A stretch of DNA of 64,000 bases from Luteibacter flocculans (GTDB lineage: Bacteria > Pseudomonadota > Gammaproteobacteria > Xanthomonadales > Rhodanobacteraceae). The translations under genes and the position numbers were made by a program. Within the stretch, counting starts at the first letter, position 1; each line of letters begins with the position of its first letter. Below the pieces are notes generated by a model. It saw only the letters and a list, made by a program, of their open reading frames with translations, was not told where the DNA came from and did not search any database. Of the stretch, positions 52,952 through 60,854 are shown piece after piece. The stretch is from the NCBI RefSeq assembly GCF_023612255.1, contig NZ_CP063231.1, positions 2,152,001 through 2,216,000 on the forward strand, read 5' to 3'.

Positions 52952-53605
52952 GTGAAGGACACGTTCTTCCGGCGCAATGGCCTCAGCGTTGTCGTCGCGG
53001 CCATGATGCTGGCCGCGTGGTCGGCCCAGGCAGTCACTGGGCACGCGGCGCATAACCAGGAACTGCTCGAACACGGTAAGGCCACGATCGGTTGGCATGC
53101 CTATTTGACGAGTGGCGATTTCTGGTCCGCCACGTTCGAGAATTGGGAAAGCGAATTCCTGCAGATGGGCGTGTACGTGCTGCTCACTGTCTGGCTTCGG
53201 CAGAAGGGCTCCGCCGAGTCGCGCCCTATGGATGAAGCGGAAGACGACACCGAGCCCACGCCCGTCGAACGACAGCCGCGCGCGTGGCGTCGGGGCGGTG
53301 TCGTGCGCTGGCTCTATGCCAACTCGCTGTCGATCGCTTTCCTTCTCCTTTTCTTCTTCAGCTTCACCGGACATCTTTTCGGGAGCTGGCGAAAATCGAT
53401 CGGCGACGCCGCGATGCATCACGTACCCGCGGAAAGCCTCGGGAGCTATGCGCTGGACCCGTCGTTCTGGTTCGAGTCGTTCCAGAACTGGCAAAGCGAA
53501 TTCCTGGCCGTGCTCTCGCTCGTCGTCCTGTCGATCTTCCTGCGTCAGAAAGATTCGCCCCAGTCCAAACCGGTGGACGCGCCCAACGACAAGACCGGGT
53601 CCTGA
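52952..53605 (+). CDS. DUF6766-like membrane protein with internal duplication
   Basis: 217 residues from GTG 52952 (AAGGAG ribosome site). Two halves repeat the same plan: a membrane helix, then (S)FW-x-x-(T/S)F-(E/Q)NW-(E/Q)SEFL, then a second helix and WLRQKGS/FLRQKDS. So four membrane helices with two conserved FxNWxSEFL motifs on the outer side. Function unknown. Follows the isochorismatase gene by 36 bases, possibly one operon. Confidence 0.85.
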   Translation: MKDTFFRRNGLSVVVAAMMLAAWSAQAVTGHAAHNQELLEHGKATIGWHAYLTSGDFWSATFENWESEFLQMGVYVLLTVWLRQKGSAESRPMDEAEDDTEPTPVERQPRAWRRGGVVRWLYANSLSIAFLLLFFFSFTGHLFGSWRKSIGDAAMHHVPAESLGSYALDPSFWFESFQNWQSEFLAVLSLVVLSIFLRQKDSPQSKPVDAPNDKTGS

Positions 53606-53615
53606 TCGTTGCGCC

Positions 53616-55121
53616 TCAGGCGCCGGCCTTGCGCAGCGGCACGTCGCGCATGCCCAGCGCAAGCAGGAACGCCACGGCCATGAACACGGCCGCCACGTGG
53701 TAGACAGTGTGCAGCGAGGCGCCGAATGCCAGGACGTATCGCTCGTGGACGACACTCGGCAACCCGCGTATCGCCTCAGGGCCCAGCGATCGCGGCACTG
53801 CCATGCCCTCGGGCAGCGAAGCGCGCACGCGATGCTGCAGCCCGATGCTGAAGATGGCGCCGAACAACGACACGCCGATCGAGCCACCGATCGAACGGAA
53901 CAGCGTCACGCCCGAGGTGGCGACGCCAAGATGCTGCATCTCGACGCTGTTCTGTGTGGCGAGGATCAGTACCTGCATCACCATGCCGAGGCCGACGCCG
54001 AGCAAGCCCGTGTAGCCGTAGATCAGAAACAGGGGATCGTTGTCGCCGACCGTCCCGAGCATCACCAGCCCGATCGTGGCCACGACGGTGCCGATGATCG
54101 GAAAGATGCGGTAGCGCCCCAGGCGGCTGATAAGCCGTCCACAGACGATGGAGCTGACGATCACACCGCCCATCAGCGGCAGCAGTTGCATGCCGGCCAC
54201 CGTGGGCGTGGCGTTCCTCACCACTTGCAGATAGAGCGGGATGAAGGTCGTGGAACCGAACAGCGCCGCGCCGACGAAGAAGCCGATGAGGCTGCTCAAA
54301 ACGAAGATGCGGTGACCGAACAGGTGCAGCGGCATGATCGGCTCTACGGCCCTTCGCTCGGTAATCACGAACGCAACGGCGCCTGCGAGCGCAAGCGCTA
54401 GGATGCACCACAGCGTCGGCGCGTTCCACGGCAGCGTGGTACCGCCTTCGGTCGTGAATAGAATGATGCCGCTCAGCGCCACCGTGAGCCATGCGGCACC
54501 CCAGTAGTCGATCGCGTGCTGCTTGTGTCGCGTGTGTGGGTGGAACACTGCGGCGATGACGCCGATTGCCAGCACGCCGAGCGGCAGACTCACGTAGAAG
54601 ATCCAGCGCCAGGACAGATGATCCACCATGAATCCGCCGAGCAACGGACCGATGACCGTAGCCAGCCCATACACGCCGCCGAACAGGCCCTGGTATCGGC
54701 CACGTTCGGCAGGCGGGATCACGTCGCCGATGGACGCCATGGTGACCACCAGCAGACCGCCACCGCCCAGCCCCTGCAAGGCGCGCATGAGGATCAACTG
54801 AGTCATGTCCTGCGCAAGGCCGCACAGTACGGAGCCGAGCAGGAAGATAGCGATGGCGGCCTGCAAGACGATCTTCCGCCCGAACAGGTCGCCGAACTTG
54901 CCATACAGCGGCACCACGACCGTGGAACTCAGCAGATAGGCTGTGACCACCCAGGACAACTGATCGAGGCCACCGAGGTCACTGACGATCGTGGGCAGCG
55001 CCGTGGAGACGATGGTGCCGTCGAGGGCGGCCAACAGCATGACCATCATCAAGGCCGTGAAGAGCAGGCGCAGCGATGGCTGTGGCGTGACGGCAGCTTC
55101 TTGCGATGTGTCTGGGCTCAC
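53616..55121 (-). CDS. DHA2-family MFS drug exporter (EmrB/QacA-like)
   Basis: 501 residues, about 14 membrane helices. Motif A GKFGDLFGRKIVL after helix 2, motif C region GVYGLATVIGPLLGGFMVDHLSWRWIFYVSLP and the early ALDGTIVSTALPTIVSDLGG of the 14-helix group. Proton-driven export of toxic lipophilic compounds. No EmrA-like adaptor or TetR/MarR regulator is adjacent, so regulation is unknown. GTG start at 55121. Confidence 0.92.
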   Translation of the reverse strand: MSPDTSQEAAVTPQPSLRLLFTALMMVMLLAALDGTIVSTALPTIVSDLGGLDQLSWVVTAYLLSSTVVVPLYGKFGDLFGRKIVLQAAIAIFLLGSVLCGLAQDMTQLILMRALQGLGGGGLLVVTMASIGDVIPPAERGRYQGLFGGVYGLATVIGPLLGGFMVDHLSWRWIFYVSLPLGVLAIGVIAAVFHPHTRHKQHAIDYWGAAWLTVALSGIILFTTEGGTTLPWNAPTLWCILALALAGAVAFVITERRAVEPIMPLHLFGHRIFVLSSLIGFFVGAALFGSTTFIPLYLQVVRNATPTVAGMQLLPLMGGVIVSSIVCGRLISRLGRYRIFPIIGTVVATIGLVMLGTVGDNDPLFLIYGYTGLLGVGLGMVMQVLILATQNSVEMQHLGVATSGVTLFRSIGGSIGVSLFGAIFSIGLQHRVRASLPEGMAVPRSLGPEAIRGLPSVVHERYVLAFGASLHTVYHVAAVFMAVAFLLALGMRDVPLRKAGA

Positions 55122-55213
55122 GAGAGGTCCGGGCAGCGGGCAAGGTGCGCATCATAGAGGGGACGGCGTCGTTCTGTGCTGAAGGGGCGCCGGGCGTAGA
55201 ATGACCGCTTTGA

Positions 55214-55900
55214 ATGCGGAGCCAGCCCTTGCCTTTTCCTTACTCCCTGGCGATTTTCGATCTGGACGGCACCCTGGTCGACAGTGCGGCGGACATTGCC
55301 GAATCGGTGAATCGCACGCTGCGCGACTGGAAGCTGCCGACCTACGACACGGCGCAGATCACGGAGTGGATCGGCGAAGGCTCGCGCAAGCTCATCACCT
55401 ACGCATTCCGCCATGCCGGCAGCGATGCGGACATCGACGATGTGATGCCAGGGTTTCTCGTCCATTACGCGGAGACCGCGCTCGATGCCGTCGCGTACGA
55501 TGGTGTCGTGGAGACGCTGGCCGCCCTGCATGCGCAAGGCGTGAAGGTGGCCGTTTGCACGAATAAGAACGAGGAGTTCGTGAAACCCTTGCTCGACGCG
55601 CGCGGCATGCTTCCCTTCGTGGACGGCATCGTCGGCGGCAACACCTTGCCCGAGCGCAAGCCGAGCGGCGTGCCGCTGCGTTACCTGGCCGAGCGCGCCG
55701 GTGTGTCGATTGCCGAGACCCTCATGGTGGGCGACTCGGAAAGCGACGTGCTCGCGGCGCGCGATGCCGGTATGGACTTCGTGCTCGTGAGCTATGGCTA
55801 CCGCAAGTCGCTCGATCTTCATGCAACCGGTGCGCTCGCCGTTATCGACCGGATGCCGGACCTTCTGACCATTCAGCCAGCGGCCACCTCACGCGGTTGA
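55214..55900 (+). CDS. gph: HAD phosphatase, phosphoglycolate phosphatase type
   Basis: 228 residues. HAD motif I FDLDGTLVDSAADI (Asp16 nucleophile, Asp18 acid/base), motif II VCTNKN, motif III Lys in ERKPSG and motif IV VGDSESDVLAARDAG, with an alpha-helical C1 cap: all in the Gph arrangement. Removes phosphate from 2-phosphoglycolate formed in DNA repair and oxidative metabolism. ATG 55214 is used; a TTG at 55229 with a GGAG before it is an alternative. The gph label is by family resemblance. Confidence 0.87.
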   Translation: MRSQPLPFPYSLAIFDLDGTLVDSAADIAESVNRTLRDWKLPTYDTAQITEWIGEGSRKLITYAFRHAGSDADIDDVMPGFLVHYAETALDAVAYDGVVETLAALHAQGVKVAVCTNKNEEFVKPLLDARGMLPFVDGIVGGNTLPERKPSGVPLRYLAERAGVSIAETLMVGDSESDVLAARDAGMDFVLVSYGYRKSLDLHATGALAVIDRMPDLLTIQPAATSRG

Positions 55901-55907
55901 TCGCCCA

Positions 55908-57269
55908 TCAGCGCGTGGCCTGGATGGCGGCCTTGATGAGCGCCACGTCGTCCTGAATGCCATAGTCGGGCGGCGCGGAGTAGCCGAAGCGCACGACCAC
56001 CAGCCGCGCCGACGGCACGATATAGATGCGCTGGCCGAGCGTGCCGCTGGCGAAGAACCCGTCCTTCGGAAAGCCGCCTTCGACCCGCCATTTCGCTGGC
56101 AGACTCGGCCCGTCGTTGGTCCAGAAACCGGCGCCGTATGGCGCTCCGAGTGTCGACCGACGCGACCACGCCACCCAACCCTCGGGGAGCAGGCGGCGGT
56201 GATCGGTCGTCACGCCGTCGCGGAGAAACAACATGCCGAAGCGGGCATAGTCCCGGGCGGTGGCATAGACGTACGTGGAACCCACGAAGGTGCCCTGCCC
56301 GTCGAACTCCATGGTGACGTCGCCCATGCCGAGCGGATCGAACAGCTCACGCCGGGCAAAGGCGCGCAGACCGGCGGGGCCACCGCCCACCAACTCGCCG
56401 ATCCGGCGCGAGAGCAATACGGTGTCGCCGGAGGTGTATTCGAAATGGTGTCCCGGCGGCTCCTTGGCCGGTTGCGTCGCGGCGAAGCCGGCCATGTCGG
56501 CATGCAGGAATTCCATGCGCGCCACTGGGCTGAATGCCGACTCCGCTTCTTCGAGGGCGAGGCCGCTGCGCATGCGCATCAAGTCCTCGATGGTGATCGC
56601 ACGACGCGGATCGTCCGGCGCGTTCCATTCAGCGGCCGCCAACGGACCATCTACGCGCAAGCGACCCTGGCGGACCAGGATGCCAATCAATGCATTGGTA
56701 AACGACTTGGCGACGGAGAAACCGAGCAGCGGCGTCCGCGCGTCGAAACCGGCCGCGTAGCGCTCGGCCACCACTTTTCCCTCTTTCACCACGACCACGG
56801 CCTTGACCCGTTTGACAGGTTTGTCCGGCGCCTCACGGAACAGTCGATCGAGCGCTGCCGCGATCGCGGGCGGCTCGGGCTGCGCAGGACCGAGGTCGTC
56901 AGCCGCGACGCGATGCGTGGCATGGTCGGCTGCCAGGGGATGGTTGCCTGGCAGGCGTAATCGGCAACCATAGCCTGGCGTGAAGTCGGCGCTGGCGAGG
57001 ACACCGAAAAGGCCGGACACGTCCACGCTCTGCCGTTCGGCAGACACGTGCGGTGTGAGCCAATGGCCCGCCACGTTACCGATCATCGGCACGACCAGTT
57101 CGCGATAGGTGGTCTGCGCGTCCTGCCCCGAGACGAAGGTCAGCGAGCAGACGTGATGCGCGGCAACGCCAGCGGCGACGCGCAGAGCCTGGTCGGGCCT
57201 CGCCACGAACCAGCCCGCGACACCCAGCGCGGCGACCACGCCAGCGACGATATAGGTTCTTCTTCCCAT
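55908..57269 (-). CDS. Serine hydrolase, class-C beta-lactamase/esterase fold
   Basis: 453 residues from ATG 57269 (GGGAGG ribosome site). An N-terminal membrane anchor/signal (YIVAGVVAALGVAGWFVA), then the penicillin-binding-like domain with SVAK (Ser185, Lys188) as catalytic pair, EYTSGDT for the Tyr motif and a C-terminal GFFASGTLGQRIYIVPS block. Family members are esterases, peptidases or lactamases; the substrate is unknown. It lies behind the second LytTR pair on the same strand, 95 bases after the regulator stop. Confidence 0.9.
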   Translation of the reverse strand: MGRRTYIVAGVVAALGVAGWFVARPDQALRVAAGVAAHHVCSLTFVSGQDAQTTYRELVVPMIGNVAGHWLTPHVSAERQSVDVSGLFGVLASADFTPGYGCRLRLPGNHPLAADHATHRVAADDLGPAQPEPPAIAAALDRLFREAPDKPVKRVKAVVVVKEGKVVAERYAAGFDARTPLLGFSVAKSFTNALIGILVRQGRLRVDGPLAAAEWNAPDDPRRAITIEDLMRMRSGLALEEAESAFSPVARMEFLHADMAGFAATQPAKEPPGHHFEYTSGDTVLLSRRIGELVGGGPAGLRAFARRELFDPLGMGDVTMEFDGQGTFVGSTYVYATARDYARFGMLFLRDGVTTDHRRLLPEGWVAWSRRSTLGAPYGAGFWTNDGPSLPAKWRVEGGFPKDGFFASGTLGQRIYIVPSARLVVVRFGYSAPPDYGIQDDVALIKAAIQATR

Positions 57270-57364
57270 GCGATCCTCCCGTGATGGGCGGAGTCTCGCC
57301 CCATCGCGAGGCGGTCGGCGCACCGTCGGGGACGAACCCCGTCAGCCCGGGGACGAATGCGGAA

Positions 57365-58123
57365 TCAGGAAAGGGAAAGACCCGGGGGCAGGTTCGTCAG
57401 AAAGCGCCGGGTCCAGGTGACGCGACTGCCATCGACCAGTAGCAAGCGCTGCTCCCCATCGGGCCACGGCTGTACCTGGCGGATCGCGTCGAGGCGCACG
57501 ATGGTGGAGCGGTTCACGCGAACGAAGGACGCCGGATTCAGTCGCCCATGCATGCTGTCCAGCGTACCGCGCAGGCGCCGCGGCTGGCCTTCCACGAATA
57601 CGTCTAGGTAGTTGCGGTTGGCCACCACGCGGTCGATGTGCTCCACACGTACCAGCTCTGCCGCTTCGCCGCTGGGCAGCAGAAGGCGCTCCAGATATCT
57701 GACCGGCACCGGTGCGCCATCCAGCAGGCCCTCGATGCGTCCGGCCATGTCGAGCGACGGTTTCACCTTGTCCAGCAGTCGTTGGATGGCGCGAGCGAAA
57801 CGTTCCGGGCCCACCGGCTTCAGCAGATAGTCGAACGCATGCACCTCGAATGCGCGCACTGCCTGGTCGTCGTGCGCCGTGACGAAGACGACCTCCGCGG
57901 GCAACGGCTCGCCCAGGGCCTGTAACACCGCGAAACCGTCCATGCCCGGCATGCTGATGTCGAGGAACACCACGTCCGGACGCGCCTTGTAGATCAGGCC
58001 TACCGCCGAGGGGCCGTCCGCGGCTTCGCCCACCCACTGCATGCCGTCGCTCTGCGCGAGATAGCGACGCAACTTGGCGCGTGCCGGCGCCTCGTCATCG
58101 ATGACGACCGCGCGCAGGCTCAT
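57365..58123 (-). CDS. LytTR-family response regulator (second copy)
   Basis: 252 residues from ATG 58123. Receiver with phosphoacceptor Asp55 (VFLDISMPGMDG), then a LytTR domain (VVANRNYLDVFVEGQPRRLRGTL; FVRVNRSTIVRLDAI). Overlaps its kinase by ATGA. Similar in build to the regulator at 49855 but clearly diverged, so not a recent copy. May control the serine hydrolase downstream. Confidence 0.92.
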   Translation of the reverse strand: MSLRAVVIDDEAPARAKLRRYLAQSDGMQWVGEAADGPSAVGLIYKARPDVVFLDISMPGMDGFAVLQALGEPLPAEVVFVTAHDDQAVRAFEVHAFDYLLKPVGPERFARAIQRLLDKVKPSLDMAGRIEGLLDGAPVPVRYLERLLLPSGEAAELVRVEHIDRVVANRNYLDVFVEGQPRRLRGTLDSMHGRLNPASFVRVNRSTIVRLDAIRQVQPWPDGEQRLLLVDGSRVTWTRRFLTNLPPGLSLS

Positions 58124-59205
58124 GCAACCACCCAGCGTCGCGCCGGCAGCCATACGGTGACGACGCTGCCTCCGGTGTCCACCGGATCGAGCCGGACGCC
58201 CGCGTCATCGCCGTACAGATGGCGAAGGCGCGCATCCACATTGCCCAGCCCGATGCCGTGTCCGACGTGCGTTCCTCTACCGCCGCCGAAGTCGCGCACG
58301 CGCAACGTAAGACACCCACCCTGCCGCGACGCCTCCACACGCACGCGGCGTTGGTGTCCCACGCCGCCATGTTCGATGGCGTTCTCGACCAGCGGTTGCA
58401 GAAGCAGGAACGGCACGCGCAATTCGTCCAGTGAGGGATCGTCCTGCACCTGTGCATCCAGGCCGTCGCCGAAACGTACGCGCTGGATGTCCATGTACAG
58501 CGACACGAGGCGCCATTCATCGGACAGCCGATGTTCCTGGCCCGTGGCCGAGAGCGTGGCGCGGAGCAGTTCGCCGATGCGCGAAAGCATCTCGTCCGCC
58601 ACGCGGGGGCGCTCGTACATCAGTTCGGATACGGCATTGAGCGTGTTGAACAGGAAATGGGGATTGAGCTGCAGGCGGAGCGCTTCGAGCCGCGCTTCCG
58701 ACAACGCCGACTCCAGCTGAACGGCACGGAGTTCACGCGCTTGCCCTTCGCGATAGCGGTCGAACAACCAGACGCCGGCAACGATCACGACGTAGAAGAA
58801 CAACTGCGTCGGCATCTCCATGAGATACCGCCATAGGCTGGGGAGATAGGTGAAGTCCGGCATGCCCAGCACGCGGAACACGACCTGGCGCGATGCCATC
58901 ATCAGGCTGGTCTGCAGCAACGAAAGCGCGACGAACGTGGCGGCGTGATTGAGCCACGTCCAACGCATGCGACGAAGCACGAGAAACAGCACCGGCAGAA
59001 ACGCGCCGAAGCTCAGCGAGCCGGTGAGTTCCTCGACCAGTTTGGGTAGAAACAACGACGGCTGATGATTGGCGACGTCGACGAGATAACGGTTCGTCGC
59101 TCGCAACAGACCGATCGCCACGAGAAGGGCCACCCACGCCCACGGCGCCCTGCGGCGCCATCCCCTCGGCCGTGATTCCCGCGCGTCAGCGTCGCCCCCA
59201 TCCAT
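58120..59205 (-). CDS. LytS-like sensor histidine kinase (second copy)
   Basis: 361 residues, AGGGAGC ribosome site. Four membrane helices in the first 150 residues, then His183 in RLQLNPHFLFNTLNAVSELM and an HATPase domain (PLVENAIEHGG, GHGIGLGNVDARLRHLYGDD). It has no separate sensor domain, so the membrane part must sense the signal. Forms a pair with the regulator that overlaps its end. Confidence 0.92.
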   Translation of the reverse strand: MDGGDADARESRPRGWRRRAPWAWVALLVAIGLLRATNRYLVDVANHQPSLFLPKLVEELTGSLSFGAFLPVLFLVLRRMRWTWLNHAATFVALSLLQTSLMMASRQVVFRVLGMPDFTYLPSLWRYLMEMPTQLFFYVVIVAGVWLFDRYREGQARELRAVQLESALSEARLEALRLQLNPHFLFNTLNAVSELMYERPRVADEMLSRIGELLRATLSATGQEHRLSDEWRLVSLYMDIQRVRFGDGLDAQVQDDPSLDELRVPFLLLQPLVENAIEHGGVGHQRRVRVEASRQGGCLTLRVRDFGGGRGTHVGHGIGLGNVDARLRHLYGDDAGVRLDPVDTGGSVVTVWLPARRWVVA

Positions 59206-59224
59206 GCCCTGCTCCCTTTACCAC

Positions 59225-59258
59225 GCCCCGCCGGCTCTTATACCAGAGCCGGCGGGGC
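59225..59258 (-). terminator. Perfect 14-bp hairpin after msrA
   Basis: GCCCCGCCGGCTCT-TATACC-AGAGCCGGCGGGGC, a 14-bp perfect stem between the msrA stop and the kinase ATG. No T-run, but its strength and position mark the end of the msr operon. Confidence 0.6.
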
Positions 59259-59266
59259 CTGTCGGA

Positions 59267-59773
59267 TCAGGCGGTATTCCGGCGGGGCAGCACCCAGTCC
59301 GGACGGATGAAGTGGCAGGTGTAGCCGTTCGGGTACTTCTCCAGGTAATCCTGATGTTCTGGCTCGGCTTCCCAGAACGGGCCGGCAGGAGCGAGTTCCG
59401 TCACGACCTTGCCCGGCCAGAGGCCGGAGGCGTTCACGTCGGCGATCGTGTCCTCGGCTACGGCCTTCTGCTCGTCGTCCAGGTAGAAGATGGCCGAACG
59501 GTAGCTCGTGCCGACGTCGTTACCCTGACGATTCGCCGTGGTCGGGTCGTGGATCTGGAAAAAGAACTCGAGGATCTTGCGGTAGCTGACCTTCTGCGGA
59601 TCGAACTCGATCTCGATCGCTTCGGCATGCGTTCCATGGTTGCGGTAGGTGGCGTTGGGAACATCGCCACCCGAATAGCCAACGCGGGTGGCGATCACGC
59701 CCGGCTGCTTGCGGATCAGGTCCTGCATGCCCCAGAAACACCCGCCCGCGAGGATGGCGCGTGATGTGGTCAT
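59267..59773 (-). CDS. msrA: Peptide methionine-S-sulfoxide reductase
   Basis: 168 residues. Catalytic Cys12 in GGCFWG, with [23 protein letters not shown] and [12 protein letters not shown]-like motifs (here [22 protein letters not shown]). Reduces the S-epimer of methionine sulfoxide in proteins. Resolving Cys is probably that in GYTCHF. Overlaps msrB by ATGA. No signal peptide, so cytoplasmic. Confidence 0.96.
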   Translation of the reverse strand: MTTSRAILAGGCFWGMQDLIRKQPGVIATRVGYSGGDVPNATYRNHGTHAEAIEIEFDPQKVSYRKILEFFFQIHDPTTANRQGNDVGTSYRSAIFYLDDEQKAVAEDTIADVNASGLWPGKVVTELAPAGPFWEAEPEHQDYLEKYPNGYTCHFIRPDWVLPRRNTA

Positions 59774-60231
59774 GCCACACCTCCCTTGGCGTCGGCGAAC
59801 AGGCTGGCGTATTCGCCATAGCCTTCCTTCTCGAGATCCGCGACGGGAATGAAACGGAGAGAGGCGGAATTGATGCAGTAGCGCAGGCCGCCACGGTCAC
59901 GCGGGCCATCGGGGAAGACGTGCCCCAGATGGCTGTCGGCGTGCGTCGAGCGGACCTCGGTACGGATCATGCCGTGGGTCGTGTCGCGGTTCTCCACCAC
60001 ATGCTCATCTTCGAGCGGACGGGTGAAGCTGGGCCAGCCGCAACCGCTGTCGAACTTGTCGAGCGAGGAGAACAACGGCTCGCCGGAAACGATATCCACG
60101 TAGATGCCCGGATCGTGGCTGTCATGGAATGCGTTCTGGAAAGGCCGCTCGGTCGCGCTTTCCTGGGTCACCCGGAATTGCTCGGGCGTCAGTTTCGCGA
60201 GGGCTTCGGGGGTCTTGCGGTACTTCGACAT
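59770..60231 (-). CDS. msrB: Peptide methionine-R-sulfoxide reductase, zinc-free type
   Basis: 153 residues from ATG 60231. Catalytic Cys in [11 protein letters not shown] and resolving Cys in [10 protein letters not shown] are present. The two CxxC zinc pairs of many MsrB proteins are absent ([11 protein letters not shown] and [13 protein letters not shown] instead), so this is the zinc-less form. Reduces the R-epimer, complementing MsrA, with which it is cotranscribed. Confidence 0.95.
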   Translation of the reverse strand: MSKYRKTPEALAKLTPEQFRVTQESATERPFQNAFHDSHDPGIYVDIVSGEPLFSSLDKFDSGCGWPSFTRPLEDEHVVENRDTTHGMIRTEVRSTHADSHLGHVFPDGPRDRGGLRYCINSASLRFIPVADLEKEGYGEYASLFADAKGGVA

Positions 60232-60357
60232 GGGGAACCTCCGGACAAGGTAGGCGGCCGACGGCACCTCCCGCCGCCAGCGCTCCCCCCATAATGCGGG
60301 CGGGCGTCGAATATGCAACGCCCAGCCAGACACCCAAAGCGGGCAATAGCCCGATCG

Positions 60358-60732
60358 CTACGTCCCCGAAATCGTCTTCTGAACCTTTCCGTCCTTATCG
60401 AGGAATTTGATCGACGACGTCCCTTCCGCAGGCATTTGGATCTGAAGGTGGCTTGAGACAAAACATCTATCCATTAGGAAGGTAAGTACCCCACGCTTGC
60501 TGTAATGCAGCCCGCCGTTGCCATTCCTCATGAACCCCGCTGAGCTCCTGGTCTCGCTTCGAAGCGATAAGCGAGATGGATGCCGTAATGCCCATCGTTC
60601 TTGGGGCAACAAGATCGTTTTTCTCATTGACGACTTCTTACTGGAATCGACAAAGCTTGCAGCCACTCGTATTGCGGACTGACCCTTTGCTTGGCTCGCC
60701 AGGATGGTGGACATATCGTGGGCTAAGCGCAA
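60358..60732 (-). pseudogene. Possible decayed small gene in lower-GC stretch
   Basis: An open frame of 124 codons whose end, AEGTSSIKFLDKDGKVQKTI, looks like real protein, whereas its first part does not. A neighbouring minus frame over about 60470-60640 reads VNEKNDLVAPRTMGITASIS and continues plausibly to a stop at LPNG. This suggests one gene broken by a frameshift near 60480-60500. No family recognised. The surrounding 620 bases (60232-60854) are visibly lower in GC than the rest of the window and hold no other gene. Confidence 0.3.
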
Positions 60733-60854
60733 TATATTGCGAATCGCACGAAGAGGGCTTGTAGAGTCGTAGCTCTTTGCCGTAGCTTTTTGCGCGAACG
60801 GCCTGCGTGCAATGCGTTGGCCTGGGGAATATCACGGGGACAGGGGAAAGGGAC

